A stretch of 64,000 nt of DNA from Rotaria sordida (Eukaryota > Rotifera > Eurotatoria > Philodinida > Philodinidae): assembly GCA_905250125.1 (NCBI GenBank), contig CAJNOL010000222.1, positions 124,001 through 188,000 on the forward strand, in the 5' to 3' direction. The notes beneath the pieces are model-generated. The model saw only the letters and a list, made by a program, of their open reading frames with translations, was not told the DNA's origin and did no database searches. The position numbers and the translations under genes are program-made. Below are positions 11,484-23,859 of this stretch, piece by piece (position 1 is the first letter of the stretch; each line of letters begins with the position of its first letter).

Positions 11484-14400
11484 TCAAATGTAATTGTAAT
11501 TGAGTGGTCGAGTAGAAATATTTTCATTTTCCGATATGATATCATCCGATTGAAACGTTATATTTGCCGAATTTATTGGCTGGATATATGATGGATTTGT
11601 TAATACATCTGTATAAATTATAGTTGATGATAATTCTTTTCCGTCTGTATTCATATCATTAGATACAGATTCTATCTTATCTGTCGATATAGTTCTGTTG
11701 TTGTTTCCTTCATTAGATGTAAACATGTCTTTAATTGCCATGGATTGTTCTGGTAAAATATAACCCATAGGTTCTTTTTCAATGTCATAATTGTTAGACA
11801 TCGCTAATAAAAAAGAGTGTTGATTTGCAACACCTATATTATCTCGTGTTACATCTGGCTTGTCACCACTATATGTAATAGAAGTCGGTGAAATCAATGA
11901 TTCCATCGGTTCATCTTGATGAATATAATCTTCATATAATTTCGATGTGACAAAAATGTTAGCAGAAGAGTCTTTATCTTTAGTTGTTGGGATTTGTATT
12001 AATGGAATAATATCATTAATTTTCAATGGCTCATTTGATTCAAATACAGTCGGATCCATAGCCAATGTTAATATTTTACAAGCTAAAAGTTCTGCAGTAA
12101 GTGTAAGATTATCCTGAAATCTAGTTGATAAATTATTATCAACATCAGTTATCATTTCACTATGTAACAATTCATCATCTTTAATTGTTTCCATTGTTGC
12201 TGTACTCATGTCTTTTCTTGCCAATGTCGAGCTATTAAATGTTAGAGAATTTCGTTCTTCATCATCCGATATACTATTCTCCTCTGAGATGGACATTAAA
12301 TGGGATTGGTCACTAGACATAAAATTGATGTCATGTATCACATCAGATAATAGACGAGCAGCCATTATTGTAGCTTCAGAATAAATTATTTCGTATATAT
12401 GGTCTGTTGTTGATTCATTGACATCATCAATAGTTGTCATTTGAATGTTTGGTGTGTGTGATGATGTTATAGTTGTATTTTCAGGAAGATCAGAAGTTTT
12501 CGATGCATGATCCATGGAAGAATCCGTTATTTCAGTATAAGTATCGAAAAACTCATCGTCGGTCTCCTCTTCCAGTTCATCTATGTCAGAAACGTCCAAA
12601 GTTGGGTCTAAAAATGAATATAAACTTCCAGTGTCGTCGGAGAACTGCGTCGGAGAACCAATTGCACGTAAATTTTGTTCCACTTCTATCTCGTTTTCAG
12701 TAATTGTAGCAGTCATTTGTGACGCTTCAGTTGGAATATATTTCACATGAGGTTCATCAATAATGTCTGTAAGAGAAAACTCTTTAGGAACGTTTGGAAT
12801 CGTTTTGATGTTACCTGTTTCTGCTATCTTGAGGGTAGTTGAGCTGGAAGATTTAGAGTCTTGTAATGTATCTGACGCTGTGGAAGCGAGAGATAGATCA
12901 GAATCCGTTACTGGCTCATATGACTGTCCACTATCTTTGATTGTTTGCATTGTAGTATCGAATGATGGCAATGTTTGAAGGTGAAACGTTTCTTCCTTCT
13001 TTGGTGTAGGAGTCGTTGTTTCAGGTTCAACAATTGTCTGCCCTGCATCTAACAATTGTGATTGCTCATATTCCAGAACTTCCTCTGGCTTCACTTCTTC
13101 GAGGGCTAGCGTTGCTTTGGTTGCAAGCATTGTATTGTCGAGCAATGACATTGTTGGGAGATGAGGTTGTGCTTCGTTCTCCGGTATATCAGTTGTGGTT
13201 TCAGGTTGAAAACTTGTTTCTTCTGCATTCAGCAAATCCGATTGTAAGTGTATCATAGTTTCGTCTAGGTTTCGTTGATCGAATCCTACAGGTCCTGTGA
13301 TGATATTCGTTGGAATATCATCATTCATTTCGAGTGCAGATATATCGATAATCGGTGAGTTTCCAACCATTCTTGCAACGTCGAAAGTTTTCTCCTTATC
13401 GAGAACAACAGATTTCGCTTCCGGCGAGAAAATATTTTCAATGGCCATTGGCGTCACTTTTGATGTAGCCTGTGTTCTGTTGTCTCCACCCTCATCCTCA
13501 GGTTCCGCTGCGGGTACTGATATTATTGTCACAGGAAGTGTTTTCGCAATTATTGTTTCACCGATAGGTTTGGATTCAATAGACACAGCAGGTTTCGTTT
13601 CGGATATGGATACATCTACAGTTGGGACTAATGCACCTGTTGTTGTATTTTCCAAAAGTTTTTCCATATCCACACCATCGTGCTTCCTTTCTGGTTCAGC
13701 TATATTGTCAATTAGAATCTCTGTGACTTTTGTTTCAGCTTCGATAGGTTTCTCTCTATCTATGATATCGGTCTTCGTCTCTGGAGCTGTATGATGTCGT
13801 ACAGGCAGAGTTTCAACTCCTCTTATCGAGGCTAGAGGTGCCTGCCTCTCCATGACATCAATCTTCGGTATTGCAGCTGGCCAATCTGCTTCCTGCGCTG
13901 TTCTACTTTCCGGTGCACATTCGACAAACGTTCCTTCCTTGCTCGCATCATTGTTTCTTTCCAATGCGGTATGAAATCGTACAGGTAAAGTTTCAAATTC
14001 TCTTCTCGCGACTGCAGGTGTCTGCCTCTCCAAGACATCAATCTTTGTAACTGTTTCCGGCCAATCTGTCTCCAGCACTGTTATATCTTTTGATTTATAT
14101 TCTATAGGCTTACGTTCCTTGATAAAATCAGTCTTCGTTTCCAGCGCAATCAAATCTCGCACAATTTTTGCTAATTCGTCCACTGTAGTTTTCAGAGGTT
14201 TCTGTTCCGCCGTGACATCGGCCTTCGTTTCCACTGCAGTAACATCTGGCGCCAGTACTGTTATACCTTCGAGCGTCGTTGCATCAGGTTTCTGTTCCTC
14301 GGTGATATCCATCTTTGTTCCTAGCGTGCCGAGATCTGGCACGAGTTCTGTTATGACTTCCACTGTGGTTATTTCAGGTTTCTCTTCCTCGGTGACAGTA

Positions 14401-17400
14401 ATATACTTTTGTGATTCAGCCATATCTGGTACCAGTGCTGTTACGTCTTGCAGTGTGGTTTCCAGCGGTGTGTATTCATCGATGACATAGGTCTTTGTTT
14501 NNNNNNNNNNTGCTGAGATCTGGTACGAGTTCTGTTATGACTTCTACTGTGGTTATTTCAGGTTTCTCTTCCTCGGTGACAGTAATATGCTTTTGTGATT
14601 CAGCCATATCTGGTACCAGTGCTGTTACATCTTCTAGTGTGGCTTCCAGAGGTTTGTATTCTTCGATGACATAGGTCTTCGTTTCAGGTGCGATCAGATC
14701 TGGTGCTACAAGTGTTACAGGTTCGAGCGTCGTTGCATCAGGTTTGTATTCTTCGGTGACATAGGTCTTCGTTTCGGCTGCGGTCATATCTGGTGCCAGT
14801 ACTGTTATAGCTTCGGTCGCCATTACGTCAGGTTTCTGTTCCTTGATGACATCAGCCTGCGCTTCTGGTGGCGTCATATCTGGCACCAGTGTTGTTACAT
14901 CTTCCAATATAGTTTTCAGAGGTTTCTCTTCCTCGATGACATCAGTCTTTATTTCTTTAGCTATAGTATCAGTCATTGGACGCGTTCTAACTTCTGTTGT
15001 GATGTCTGTTGGTTTGTGTGTCTTGATAACATCAATCTTCGTGTCTGCTGTTTCCAGATCTGGCATTTTGAGTGTTATAGCTTCCATTGTATCCTCCTCA
15101 GATTTTTGTAATTCGATGAGATCTGTTTTCGTATTTTGTGCGCCAGCATCTAGAGATGATACTGTTTCAACTGCTGGTGTGGTTTCGACAGTTTTTTGTA
15201 TCTCGATTACATCATTATTGAATTCTGGTTGTGTCAGGTCTGTGATAATTACTGTTTCAGCCGTAGTTCCTATTTCTTTGGGTTCTTCCTTCAGTATGTA
15301 GTATTGGTTTGTTTGCATATCGGCGATGTCGGGTTTTTGTATCGTTATAACTGTTGGTTTAATTTCTATAGGTTTCTCTTTGCCGATGACATCAAGCTTT
15401 GTTTCCGTTTCGAAGACGTCTTGCATGGGTACTGTTGTAAATGTTGTTTCCGTTGTGATAAATTTCTCTTTGCCGATATCGTCGTGCTTCTTTTCCGGTG
15501 CGAACGCGTCTGGCGTTGGTATTACGGTAACTGCTGTTTCTCTTTTGATTGGTATCTCTTTGTCAATGACATCGTGCCTTGTTTCTTGTGCGAAGTCATC
15601 CGGTATTGGTGCTGTTGTAAATAGTATTTTAATTTCGGCAGGTTTATCTTTATCGAGCACATCACGCTTGGAGTCCGGCTGCGATACATCTGGTATAGTT
15701 ACTGTTTTAACTTTTTGGGTAACGTCGATAGGTTTGTCTTTATCGATCACCTGCTCTTGTGTTGCTACCGAGAAGTTTGTTACTGTGGTTTCGAACTGCA
15801 CTTTTGGTGCCATGTCCCGTATCGCATTGTTTTGATTGCTTGGTCGAGTTACTCGAAGAAGAACAAATTTTGGTGTTAGTCTTAAAGAATCTGTGGTCAA
15901 AGTGACATATAGTCGACCTAGACCAGCTCGTAATGGAATGAATTCGACAGGAACTATAGTTGTACTTTTCGGTAGTAGTTGTTCCCTTAAAATTCGAATG
16001 CATTTTTAAGCAAACAATGAATATTTCTATTACTTTATCAAAATAGATTTTGATATACCAAAACCATCTATTGTAATGTATCCATTGTTCAATGGATACG
16101 GAAAAGAATTATTTATTTGAATTTGAAGTTCTCCTTGTTTTCCAATTTCGATAACATCGTTTTCAAGAAACTAAATAAAAATAGAAGAATTTTCACTAGT
16201 ATGATATTTTTGTTTTTGTCTTACCAATTGCATTAGATCATTTTCTGCATTTAAGATATATTTTTCTCTTTGATAAATTTGTCCTGTCTCTCTAACAACC
16301 ACATGTATATTTAATTTCAGTAAACTATCAAAGCATCCTAACCATACTTGATGATTTTCTGCTACTTTCATTGGTATATTCTTATCTATAGTGGAACATA
16401 AATATGATGATTGATGATATATTTAACTCACGATCATTATTATCAAGATGATAAATTTCTGTAAATGATTGAATTGGGGTTTGTAAACTTATGTTGTGTA
16501 TATCTAGATTTGTATTGTTAGGAATATATCGATCTTCATATGATGTCTGATTTAGATTTTTTGATGTAGATTTTATTTCTTCAATAGGATTAATTTTCAA
16601 TAATGTTACGGTTGCAGTTAATGTTCGATGTTTATTTGATAGATTATTTGTTTTAAGAATTAAATGAAGATTATCACCAAACTAAATACATATATTTGTA
16701 GAAAACTATAAATAATTGAAAGAATTTACTTTCAAACTGTCAGGAATTTCCATTTCAATATTAACATCATAGTTGAAAGGTGTTTGATTAGATACTACTC
16801 AAATTAATGATAACAAAAGATAAAAAAAAATTAAAAAATTTGATTTTCTTTTTCACATACTTTTATCTAATTTATAATTGCTTGTAACATCTTCATACGC
16901 ATCTTTTTTTTTCAATGATTTTGTAATAATTTTTGTATCAATCACATTTTCTTCGATATCTATGTAACAAATGAATAAAACATAGCATTTAATGTGGACA
17001 GTAAATGATTAGAAATAGCTTAAATATTAAATTATTCAGAAATAGAAACAACTAGTAACTACTTAGACAATCTCTTACAGTTAGATTAATCAAAAAAGCC
17101 AATAAAGATATAATTTTAATATTAATTTACATTAATCATTAGTATTATATATCTTATATAATAATTATTATTGATTCACGAGAAAAATATATAGTTAAAA
17201 TTAGATAATCAACTATCATCAAGAAGTCTAATATTCAACTTAAAATAAATTCTTACTTCTTAATTTTCGATCTCCATTTGGATAAACAAGCCAATAGGTT
17301 TTATTTCCATTCAATATACTATGTATATCAACAGTATCCCATTTTAAACTTAATGTACTAGACTTCAAAGCAGCTACTGAGCATGGACCGATGCGTCGAA

Positions 17401-19607
17401 TTTCTAAATCAAAATAGATTTTTACTTTGAAACATAATTTAGAATTTTCATTTACTTGTATTGTAATCAATAGAAGATGAATCTATTACTTGCCATCCTG
17501 AATAATATACTGGTAAATCATCTCGACGTATCCAACATTCATTCCATAAATACCAAGGACTATAATAAATAATAAATTGAAAACAAAAATTCGAATTTAA
17601 AATTGTTCTTACTAACCGAGTTAGTTTTGAGTTAACTACTACAATTGGTTGTTGTCTTGTATTCCAATTTATATCAACATTTTCTTGTTCTTGAGTTTGA
17701 CAAATTGCATTATAAACAGTAACAATACGACATGGAATACCTAAGGATCGACATAAACTACAAAATACAGCAGCATGTTGCCAATTACTACCACATGGAA
17801 TTTGTTGATCATTTAATATCAAACATTGTTTTAAAATAGCTGGACTACTTGCATATTGATTTTCTTGACATAAAGATGAATGACTATCCAATAATGATGA
17901 AAATATTCCATTACGTGTTCCAACATCTGAACAAATTTTTGATGAAAGAATACGAAGAATTAAAGATATATCGATATGATATTCTATTGATAAATATATT
18001 TCTTTAAGAAGAGCAAGAGCTGTAAGTAATACAATTCTTTCAAATTGTCCAAAATACCATGGAATAGATTGAGGAATATCAGATGAGCCAAGATAAATTT
18101 GTCCATGTTCATTCAAAACATATTCTGCAATTTGATCAGATGATAATAATGCACATGAATCATTTTTATTCCATGGATTAAATAGAAAATAAACATCAAT
18201 ATCAAAATGAAATATTGAAATATCTTGTTCATTTATTAAATTTTTTGTGATCGAACAAATTTCTAACAGAAGCTATATTAACAAAAAAGTAAAATTAATA
18301 TTTTAAGAATATTTTATTTTATACTTACAGAATATTTTCCAATAGGAGTATCAGAAGAAGAGTTGATTTGAAAACAAATACGATTATTCTTTTGATCTTC
18401 TATGAAAAGTCTTTTTGCTGACCATCCATTTGATGAACTATTCAATGGAATTTTTACATTTGGAAAATTAGACCATGTTTGAGACTCGAAAATAACTGAT
18501 AGATTATATTTATCAATATGAAAATCTTGATTAAATGTTATTGTAAATAAAAATGGTTGTCCTCGTCGAAGTATAAGACCTTGAATGTCATAATAAATTG
18601 TTGAATGTTCTTCCATATTTCTTTTCATGTTCATATCAATATCAATAGGAAGTAATTTTGTTGCTGAAAACAAACATTTCAAATTAATAGTAGAATACAT
18701 ATTCAAAAATAAATTTTGTATTTGAAAAATCACATAAAAGTGTATGTTAAGATTTCACATATATATTAGATATTTATGCCTTTGATTATGTCAAATAATC
18801 TCGAAAACAAGATCATTATTAATGATTTCAAATATTTTGATATGATTGTTAATTTACGAGAGATTCAATCATAAGAAATTCTATTGTGAATGAAATAAAT
18901 AACGTTACAAGTGTTTATTAGTAAACATAAAAATACAAAATAATTAATTTTTTTTTTATGGCAATGAACAATGAGAATCATTCAAGTTACAATTTTCGAT
19001 TGATTTTATTATTCTTTCATCAATTAATAAGTACATCTATATGAACATCAAGGTTCCGAAATTGTGATAGTCTTAGTTTTCTAATCAACACTATAAAACT
19101 TGAATATTAATTGTCAAAAGATGAATTTACATTTGTTAATGTTGCCAATTAAAGCCTATTCGTTTAATTGAGTTTTTAAAAATGTTTTATTATATCTGTG
19201 ATGAAAATTAAGCAAGAAACAATGACTTAATTCAAGAGAAAAAGTGACATATATATTATCGATATCATAATCAGTGCAAATATCTAAGTTAATTATATTC
19301 TAACAACCTAATTATCAAATATACATTTCAATAAAAAAGCAATCGATATTATTCTCACATATAAATGAAAAAGAGGAAAATATTTTCTAAATTTTTATAC
19401 ATTCAAGATTCTTTGACATAATCATAAATATTAATTTCTTTGTCTTGGATTAAACATTTTAATTAATTGTAACATGTTGTAAAATTTACAAATTATTTTC
19501 TTTTCTAATTGAAGTATTGTAAAACAAGAAAAAAAGAAATTCAAAGAGAAAACTTCAACGATATTAAATATAATGGATAAAGAATAGATTTGTGTAATCT
19601 TACCCAT
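11484..19607 (-). CDS. Pseudo-transglutaminase with giant repeat tail (copy A)
   Basis: Ten exons: 19604-19607 (ATG plus one base), 18329-18663, 17456-18272, 17257-17403, 16861-16959, 16730-16794, 16432-16681, 16225-16385, 16034-16170 and 11484-15985. The first about 720 residues follow the whole animal transglutaminase plan: N-terminal domain (ILRRGQPFLFTITF), core (IPWYFGQFER; CGSNWQHAAVFCSLC; SLGIPCRIVTVYNA; SGWQVID) and two C-terminal barrels (INNSFPYPLNNGYITIDGFG). In the core the catalytic Cys is Asn (codon 17784-17786) and the catalytic His is Tyr (17550-17552); only the Asp is kept. By analogy with erythrocyte band 4.2 it is probably a structural, non-enzymatic member. The last exon also encodes the end of barrel 2 and then about 1,450 residues: roughly 30-residue Thr/Glu/Lys/Pro repeats, two copies of a PSFDTTMQTI-type motif, and an acidic Ser/Thr/Asp-rich end. 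No signal peptide is seen, so it is likely intracellular. A 10-N gap (14501-14510) shifts the frame by one, which a nominal gap length explains. An upstream untranslated exon may lie at 19720 onward. Confidence 0.85.
12055..12385 (-). other. Two amphipathic-helix segments in the acidic tail
   Basis: Within the otherwise unstructured, acidic C-terminal tail of transglutaminase copy A, two hydrophobic-rich segments stand out: ATIMAARLLSDVIHDI (codons about 12325-12379) and AELLACKILTLAM (about 12058-12100). The first has hydrophobic residues at positions 1, 4, 5, 8, 9, 12, 13 and 16, the spacing of PKA-anchoring (RII-binding) helices, with Met at one site. The second fits less well and ends at a Pro. 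The helix call is a reading of spacing; anchoring function is speculation. Confidence 0.3.
13740..15790 (-). repeat. 90-bp coding tandem repeat in tail exon
   Basis: The tail exon is built of units of about 90 bp (30 residues) with a pattern like ETKTDVIEEEKP, a variable middle, then VTTLVPDM. Units differ by substitutions but keep frame. The sequence on either side of the 10-N gap (14511-14700 and 14330-14500) is almost identical for about 170 bp, with AESQKHITVTEEEKPEITT and AESQKYITVTEEEKPEITT as protein versions. This shows recent unit duplication and explains the assembly gap. Confidence 0.8.
14501..14510. other. Assembly gap of 10 N inside coding repeats
   Basis: Ten N bases interrupt the tail exon of copy A. 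The protein frame before and after the gap differs by one base. Given the flanking codons, an insert whose length is a multiple of three would restore the frame, so 10 is probably a nominal figure. The copy number of 90-bp units here is therefore uncertain. Confidence 0.95.
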
Positions 19608-19799
19608 CTCATATGTATTATCTTTTGATGATTTTGTTGTGTGAAAATTCTAAATTAACGACATTTTAATTTATTATTATTATTGAAATGTTTATATCAA
19701 TAATGATTATTTGACTTACAATGAAGAAGATAAATCTGATATACTTGAAGAATAAAGCTAGAATGTGTTATTCTGAGAATCTACAAATTATGATAAATA

Positions 19800-22400
19800 A
19801 TTATTATCACCTTGGATAGAATCGTTTGAAATGTATATTCATTTCTTAGTTTTAGTGAAAGTAACACATTTATATAATAATATATTTTTTCTCATGTGAT
19901 GTCATGCGTATCAAATACAAGCCTCATGATTCGTAGTGATGTATTGCTAAAAAAGCAAGAAAAAAACATATGCTCTCCTCGTATATTCATATTACCTCGA
20001 AATATATACATATATATATAGACATGGTCGTTTTTTTTGTCTGTTTGTTGTTCTTATATGCTTAAGATTCTGCTTCTTTTCGTTGAATGTATTTATAGAA
20101 CTATCAAATTTCTCAAAAGAAAATACATAAATCATATCTATATATTCCATTATTTATGTCATTATGATCTATATGATGACTTAATTTTAGTTATTATTTT
20201 CTAGACATTGTCTATTAAGTAATTGATAGTCATTAGTTTTTTTTTCATATCGATTATATTCTCTCTTTAGCACTTGGATAAATAATTTCTAAAATTTGTT
20301 TTTAACAATAGATGAATAATAAATCACAAAGCGGATAAAAAACTTAAATTCAAAATTTTTTGTAAAACTGATTTTAAACATAAACAAATTTATCAAAACA
20401 AAAAAGAGAATCATCTTACAATTAAAATTAGTTTTTTCAATATGCATTAATATTTTCTGTTTGATCAATACGACAAAATTTATTGTAAATATAATCATAA
20501 TTTTTGAGTCTATTCTCAAATATTAGAATATGTAAGAATACATATAAATTGGTTTGTTTAATTACTTTTTACATTTATTAACGAAAAGATTTACAAGAAA
20601 AGTTTATTTATATGCTTAGAATATATATTTCTCAAATAGTGTCATTAAATTTTGAAAAGAAAAAAGTAAATTTTTCTATCTATATGTTAACATTTAATTT
20701 AACATCAAGCAAGTTAAATTTTAGAGATAAAGGTGTGTTCGAATGTATCGATTTTACAATAAACAATTTTGTGCATCACATTAACTAATCATTCTCATGA
20801 CAAATAAAAACAATGTTTCATCAATATAACATTTTCATGCTTCTTTTGAATATTTTGAATGAAACGAACAAACTGTCATAGCAATATAATTGATGTTATT
20901 AATCATTACATTATAAAATTTAATTCGATTTGATACGGTAGTAATAATACGTTGCTTTTTTTTTTTATTATAATAGCTTCCTTTTCCAATACACTATGTG
21001 TGTACCATGTGATACAATTTGCTTTACGATTTTGGTTTCTTTTTTTCTCTTGGTGATATTTAGACATAAACAGGCAATTCATTTTCTAATGATGTGTGAC
21101 GATTCATTCTTATAGATAACAATATTCGTCAATAAATAACAAATAAAACAAGTTTGTTTTTATCGATGTAATATTTATCTAATTCGATCGATGAAATCGA
21201 ATTGGACCCTGGTATTTGAAAACTCAAGAAAAAAAAATCATGACTTCATATCAAAAGAACGAAAAAAAAAAGTGCCGTTACAAATAATGAAATATTTTCA
21301 TGTTTGTTTCATTATGTGAAAAAAATCATTTCTCTATTTTTTTAAACCTCTAAGAAAACGGTCATTAGAAACTATTATTAACTCTCTTTTTATTATTTGT
21401 AAATAAAAAAAATTTTCTTGATCTTTATTTTTCGAATGAAATATATGTAATGCATAGTGATATTTTTACATGTAATAGATTATTGAAGAATAACCATCTG
21501 AATATTTTTTACTTGTATGAAGAAAGTATATCGCCACGTTTTTTTTTCGCTATTTTTTTCTACTGACATTATTTTTTTTGATGAATATAAATAAGCAAAA
21601 AATATTCATGAGACAGAAAAAAGAACAATGTACAACGGCCTTTTTTTTATCTGTAATCTAGTCATTATAGACAAGCAGAAAGAAAAAGACTATTATTAAT
21701 GACAAACTACATTCACGTATTATATATTAGAGTAATATTCAGAGTAGTACAGGTATTATAAATTGGGCATAATAATTTTTTAGACAGACATTTCTCTTGT
21801 CTTTTGATAAAAATGAGAGAGCATGAACCATTAAGTAAATCTATATAATAGGGTTTGATGCTATTCAGAATATGATCATCAATACAAACTTAAGAAGCTA
21901 TTTCTTGCACTTTAATCACAATGGAATGCTCTCCTATTGCGACAACCTTGAATATATCATTAAGATACATAGAAATTGATATTACTTAAAAACAATTAAT
22001 TCGAAAATGAACTGAAAATGTTTCAATATTGAATACGTAAAATAAAAGTATTCAAATTTGTATTTATATAAATACTCCACTTATAATAGATCACATTAAA
22101 CGTGTCATATGAACTATTTTTACAGGAGAAAAAAAAACCACTTGTGATAGTTTATCAAATTTCATCATGTAAAATACAATTGCATTAAATATACAATCAT
22201 TGAATTAAAAAACGACTAGATAGTTGTTATTGAATAACACCACTATCAAAGTAATGTTTATATTATAAGTAAAATTAAATGAAAACAAGTTAATCAACTG
22301 AAATTATTATTCAAAAATCTAAAATTTATTGCATATATAAAAACAGCAAAAGAAAAACAAGAAATGAAACGAATAAATCTATTAAAAATTTCTAGATGAT
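19800..22400. other. Gene-free interval, duplicated at 38.4-40.9 kb
   Basis: No coding region is recognised. The sequence aligns in the same order with 38.4-40.9 kb; for example, the stretches around 20520-20770 and 39670-39930 share CGGTTTGTTTAAT-like and TTTTACAATAAA words. It is therefore the inter-gene part of the duplicated transglutaminase-dispanin block. Copy B has about 750 extra bases in the part near 38.55-39.33 kb. The minus strand carries a TATAAATG-like word near 19870, upstream of the possible first exon of copy A; I would not call it a promoter. Confidence 0.5.
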
Positions 22401-22411
22401 TTATTAATGAA

Positions 22412-23775
22412 TTAATAAATCATCTTGACAAGAACACAAATATCAATAATAGTAATAAAAATTTTTAATGATGTATCATAATCTTTATTACGTTTATGTT
22501 TACATACATGCACAAATAAAATAACACAAATTATGTCTAAGACAAAAATAGGACAGTTTCCAATTGACGATAATAACGGAGGTTTGAAGAATAATGGATC
22601 TCTCTGTGTGTTAATGATAAATCTTTTAATACTCGTTAATTTAGAACCAATTTTTTTCAAAAACTTCGTCATTGAATTCTCTACAAAATAGTATCTTTTT
22701 GATTAATGTGAATAACATTCATTGTTGTCCAAGACATGCTGCAAACAAACAGTTCACGATAAAAAGAAAACTTTCTTAAACAATTTTTTCTGAAATAGAT
22801 TTTTTTAAAACTAGATATTTCAGTCGTTTAGCAAGAGTATCTATTGATGTTACTTGTTACCACTTGATAGAAGTAGCCAACTCCTCTAAATTTAAATAGT
22901 TGAAGATTTAAATCTGAACTATGCGACAATTAATGTTTCTCTTTGATAATAGCAAGAAAGTTGATTTGATATACTCATTGTATTAATTGATGGATATGTA
23001 GTTGTGTATTGCTCTATCGAAATGTTCAAACTTTTTTTGAAGATCTTATTTCTCTATTTAAATATTACTGAATAAACATTCTGAATTCATCGGATGTGGT
23101 ATAATGTTTCTTCATATCAAATGAGTGCTGCTATCAAAATGAACATTTCAATAGAATGGTTCATAACTTCATATTCATCAATTAATACAATAAGGATATC
23201 AAATCAACTTCCTTTCTATCATCGATGAGAAACATGGACTATCATATTGTTTAAGTTTAAGTCTTGCACTATTTAAACTTCGAAGAATATGATACTTCTA
23301 TCAATTGGTAAAAGATAACATCGATAGATATTCTTATTAAATGACTGAAATATCTAGTTAAAAAGAATCTATTTCAGAAAAAATTGTTTAAGAAAGTTTT
23401 TTTTTTATCATGGACTGTTTGTTTGTAGCATGTCCTGGATAATAATGAATGTTATTTGTATTAATAAAAAAAATTTGCTATTTTGTAAAGAATTAAAAGA
23501 CGAAGTTTTTGAAAAAAAAGTCGGGTCTATATCAACGAGTATTAAAAGAGATATCATTAAAATACAGACAGGTCCATTGTTACTGAAACGCCCGTTTAAT
23601 AATCAGATATATTCATAAGATTACATTTATTCTGAGGTAATTTTAGCCTTCCATGAGATATTTCAGATGTATAATATTTGGTATCATATTATGATAGCCA
23701 TCACACAATCCGTTCATTTTTTTAAATATCGTTCCAGTTCGACAATTTCACGTTTTTCTATTTGTCCAATATCTA
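22412..23775 (-). pseudogene. Dispanin (CD225)-like pseudogene, split by an element
   Basis: Two pieces match the intact gene at 40927-41326. The N-terminal part is at 23595-23775 (frame kept through HGRLKLPQNKCNLMNISDY) and the C-terminal part at 22412-22576 (IICVILFVHVCKHKRNKDYD). Between them sits a 1,018-bp palindromic element (22577-23594). The break falls within the codons for the first membrane helix, right after SDY. The C-terminal piece has also lost about 11 residues compared with copy B (after SLKI). The short first exon of the intact copy has no obvious counterpart. With an interruption, a deletion and a premature stop at the junction, this copy is dead or at best encodes a truncated product. 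Confidence 0.8.
22577..23594. mobile_element. Palindromic 1-kb element inserted in dispanin-like copy A
   Basis: The left end starts CGGAGGTTTGAAGAATAATGG; the right end is the inverted relative CGGGCGTTTCAGTAACAATGG on the other strand. Arms of about 460 bp pair along their length (for example 22735-23035 against 23140-23440) around a spacer of about 100 bp. AT-rich TTATTA-like sequence flanks both ends and may be the target duplication. The uninterrupted paralogue at 41140-41155 gives the empty site. No transposase is encoded. The superfamily is not assigned. Confidence 0.75.
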
Positions 23776-23859
23776 TGTACGAAATAACCCTGACAATTTG
23801 TTATGGTTATCGTATACGTTTCATATATGAAGTCTTTACGGTCGTACAAGGTTAAGTTC

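Noticed and set aside
13297..15835. Long plus-strand ORFs (for example 13297-13794 and 15326-15835) opposite the transglutaminase tail
   Set aside because: They are antisense shadows. The 90-bp repeat keeps the opposite strand free of stops by codon periodicity, and their Val/Ser/Ile-rich sequence matches no family.
16171..16371. Premature stop in transglutaminase copy A after NSSIFI, where copy B reads through
   Set aside because: The difference (CTAAAT versus CTGAAT on the plus strand) lies at the acceptor of a 54-nt intron; both copies splice from QL to FLENDV.
11484..19607. Self-crosslinking enzyme acting on its own Lys/Gln repeat tail
   Set aside because: Attractive at first, but the catalytic Cys and His are replaced in both copies, and the tail is not particularly Gln-rich.
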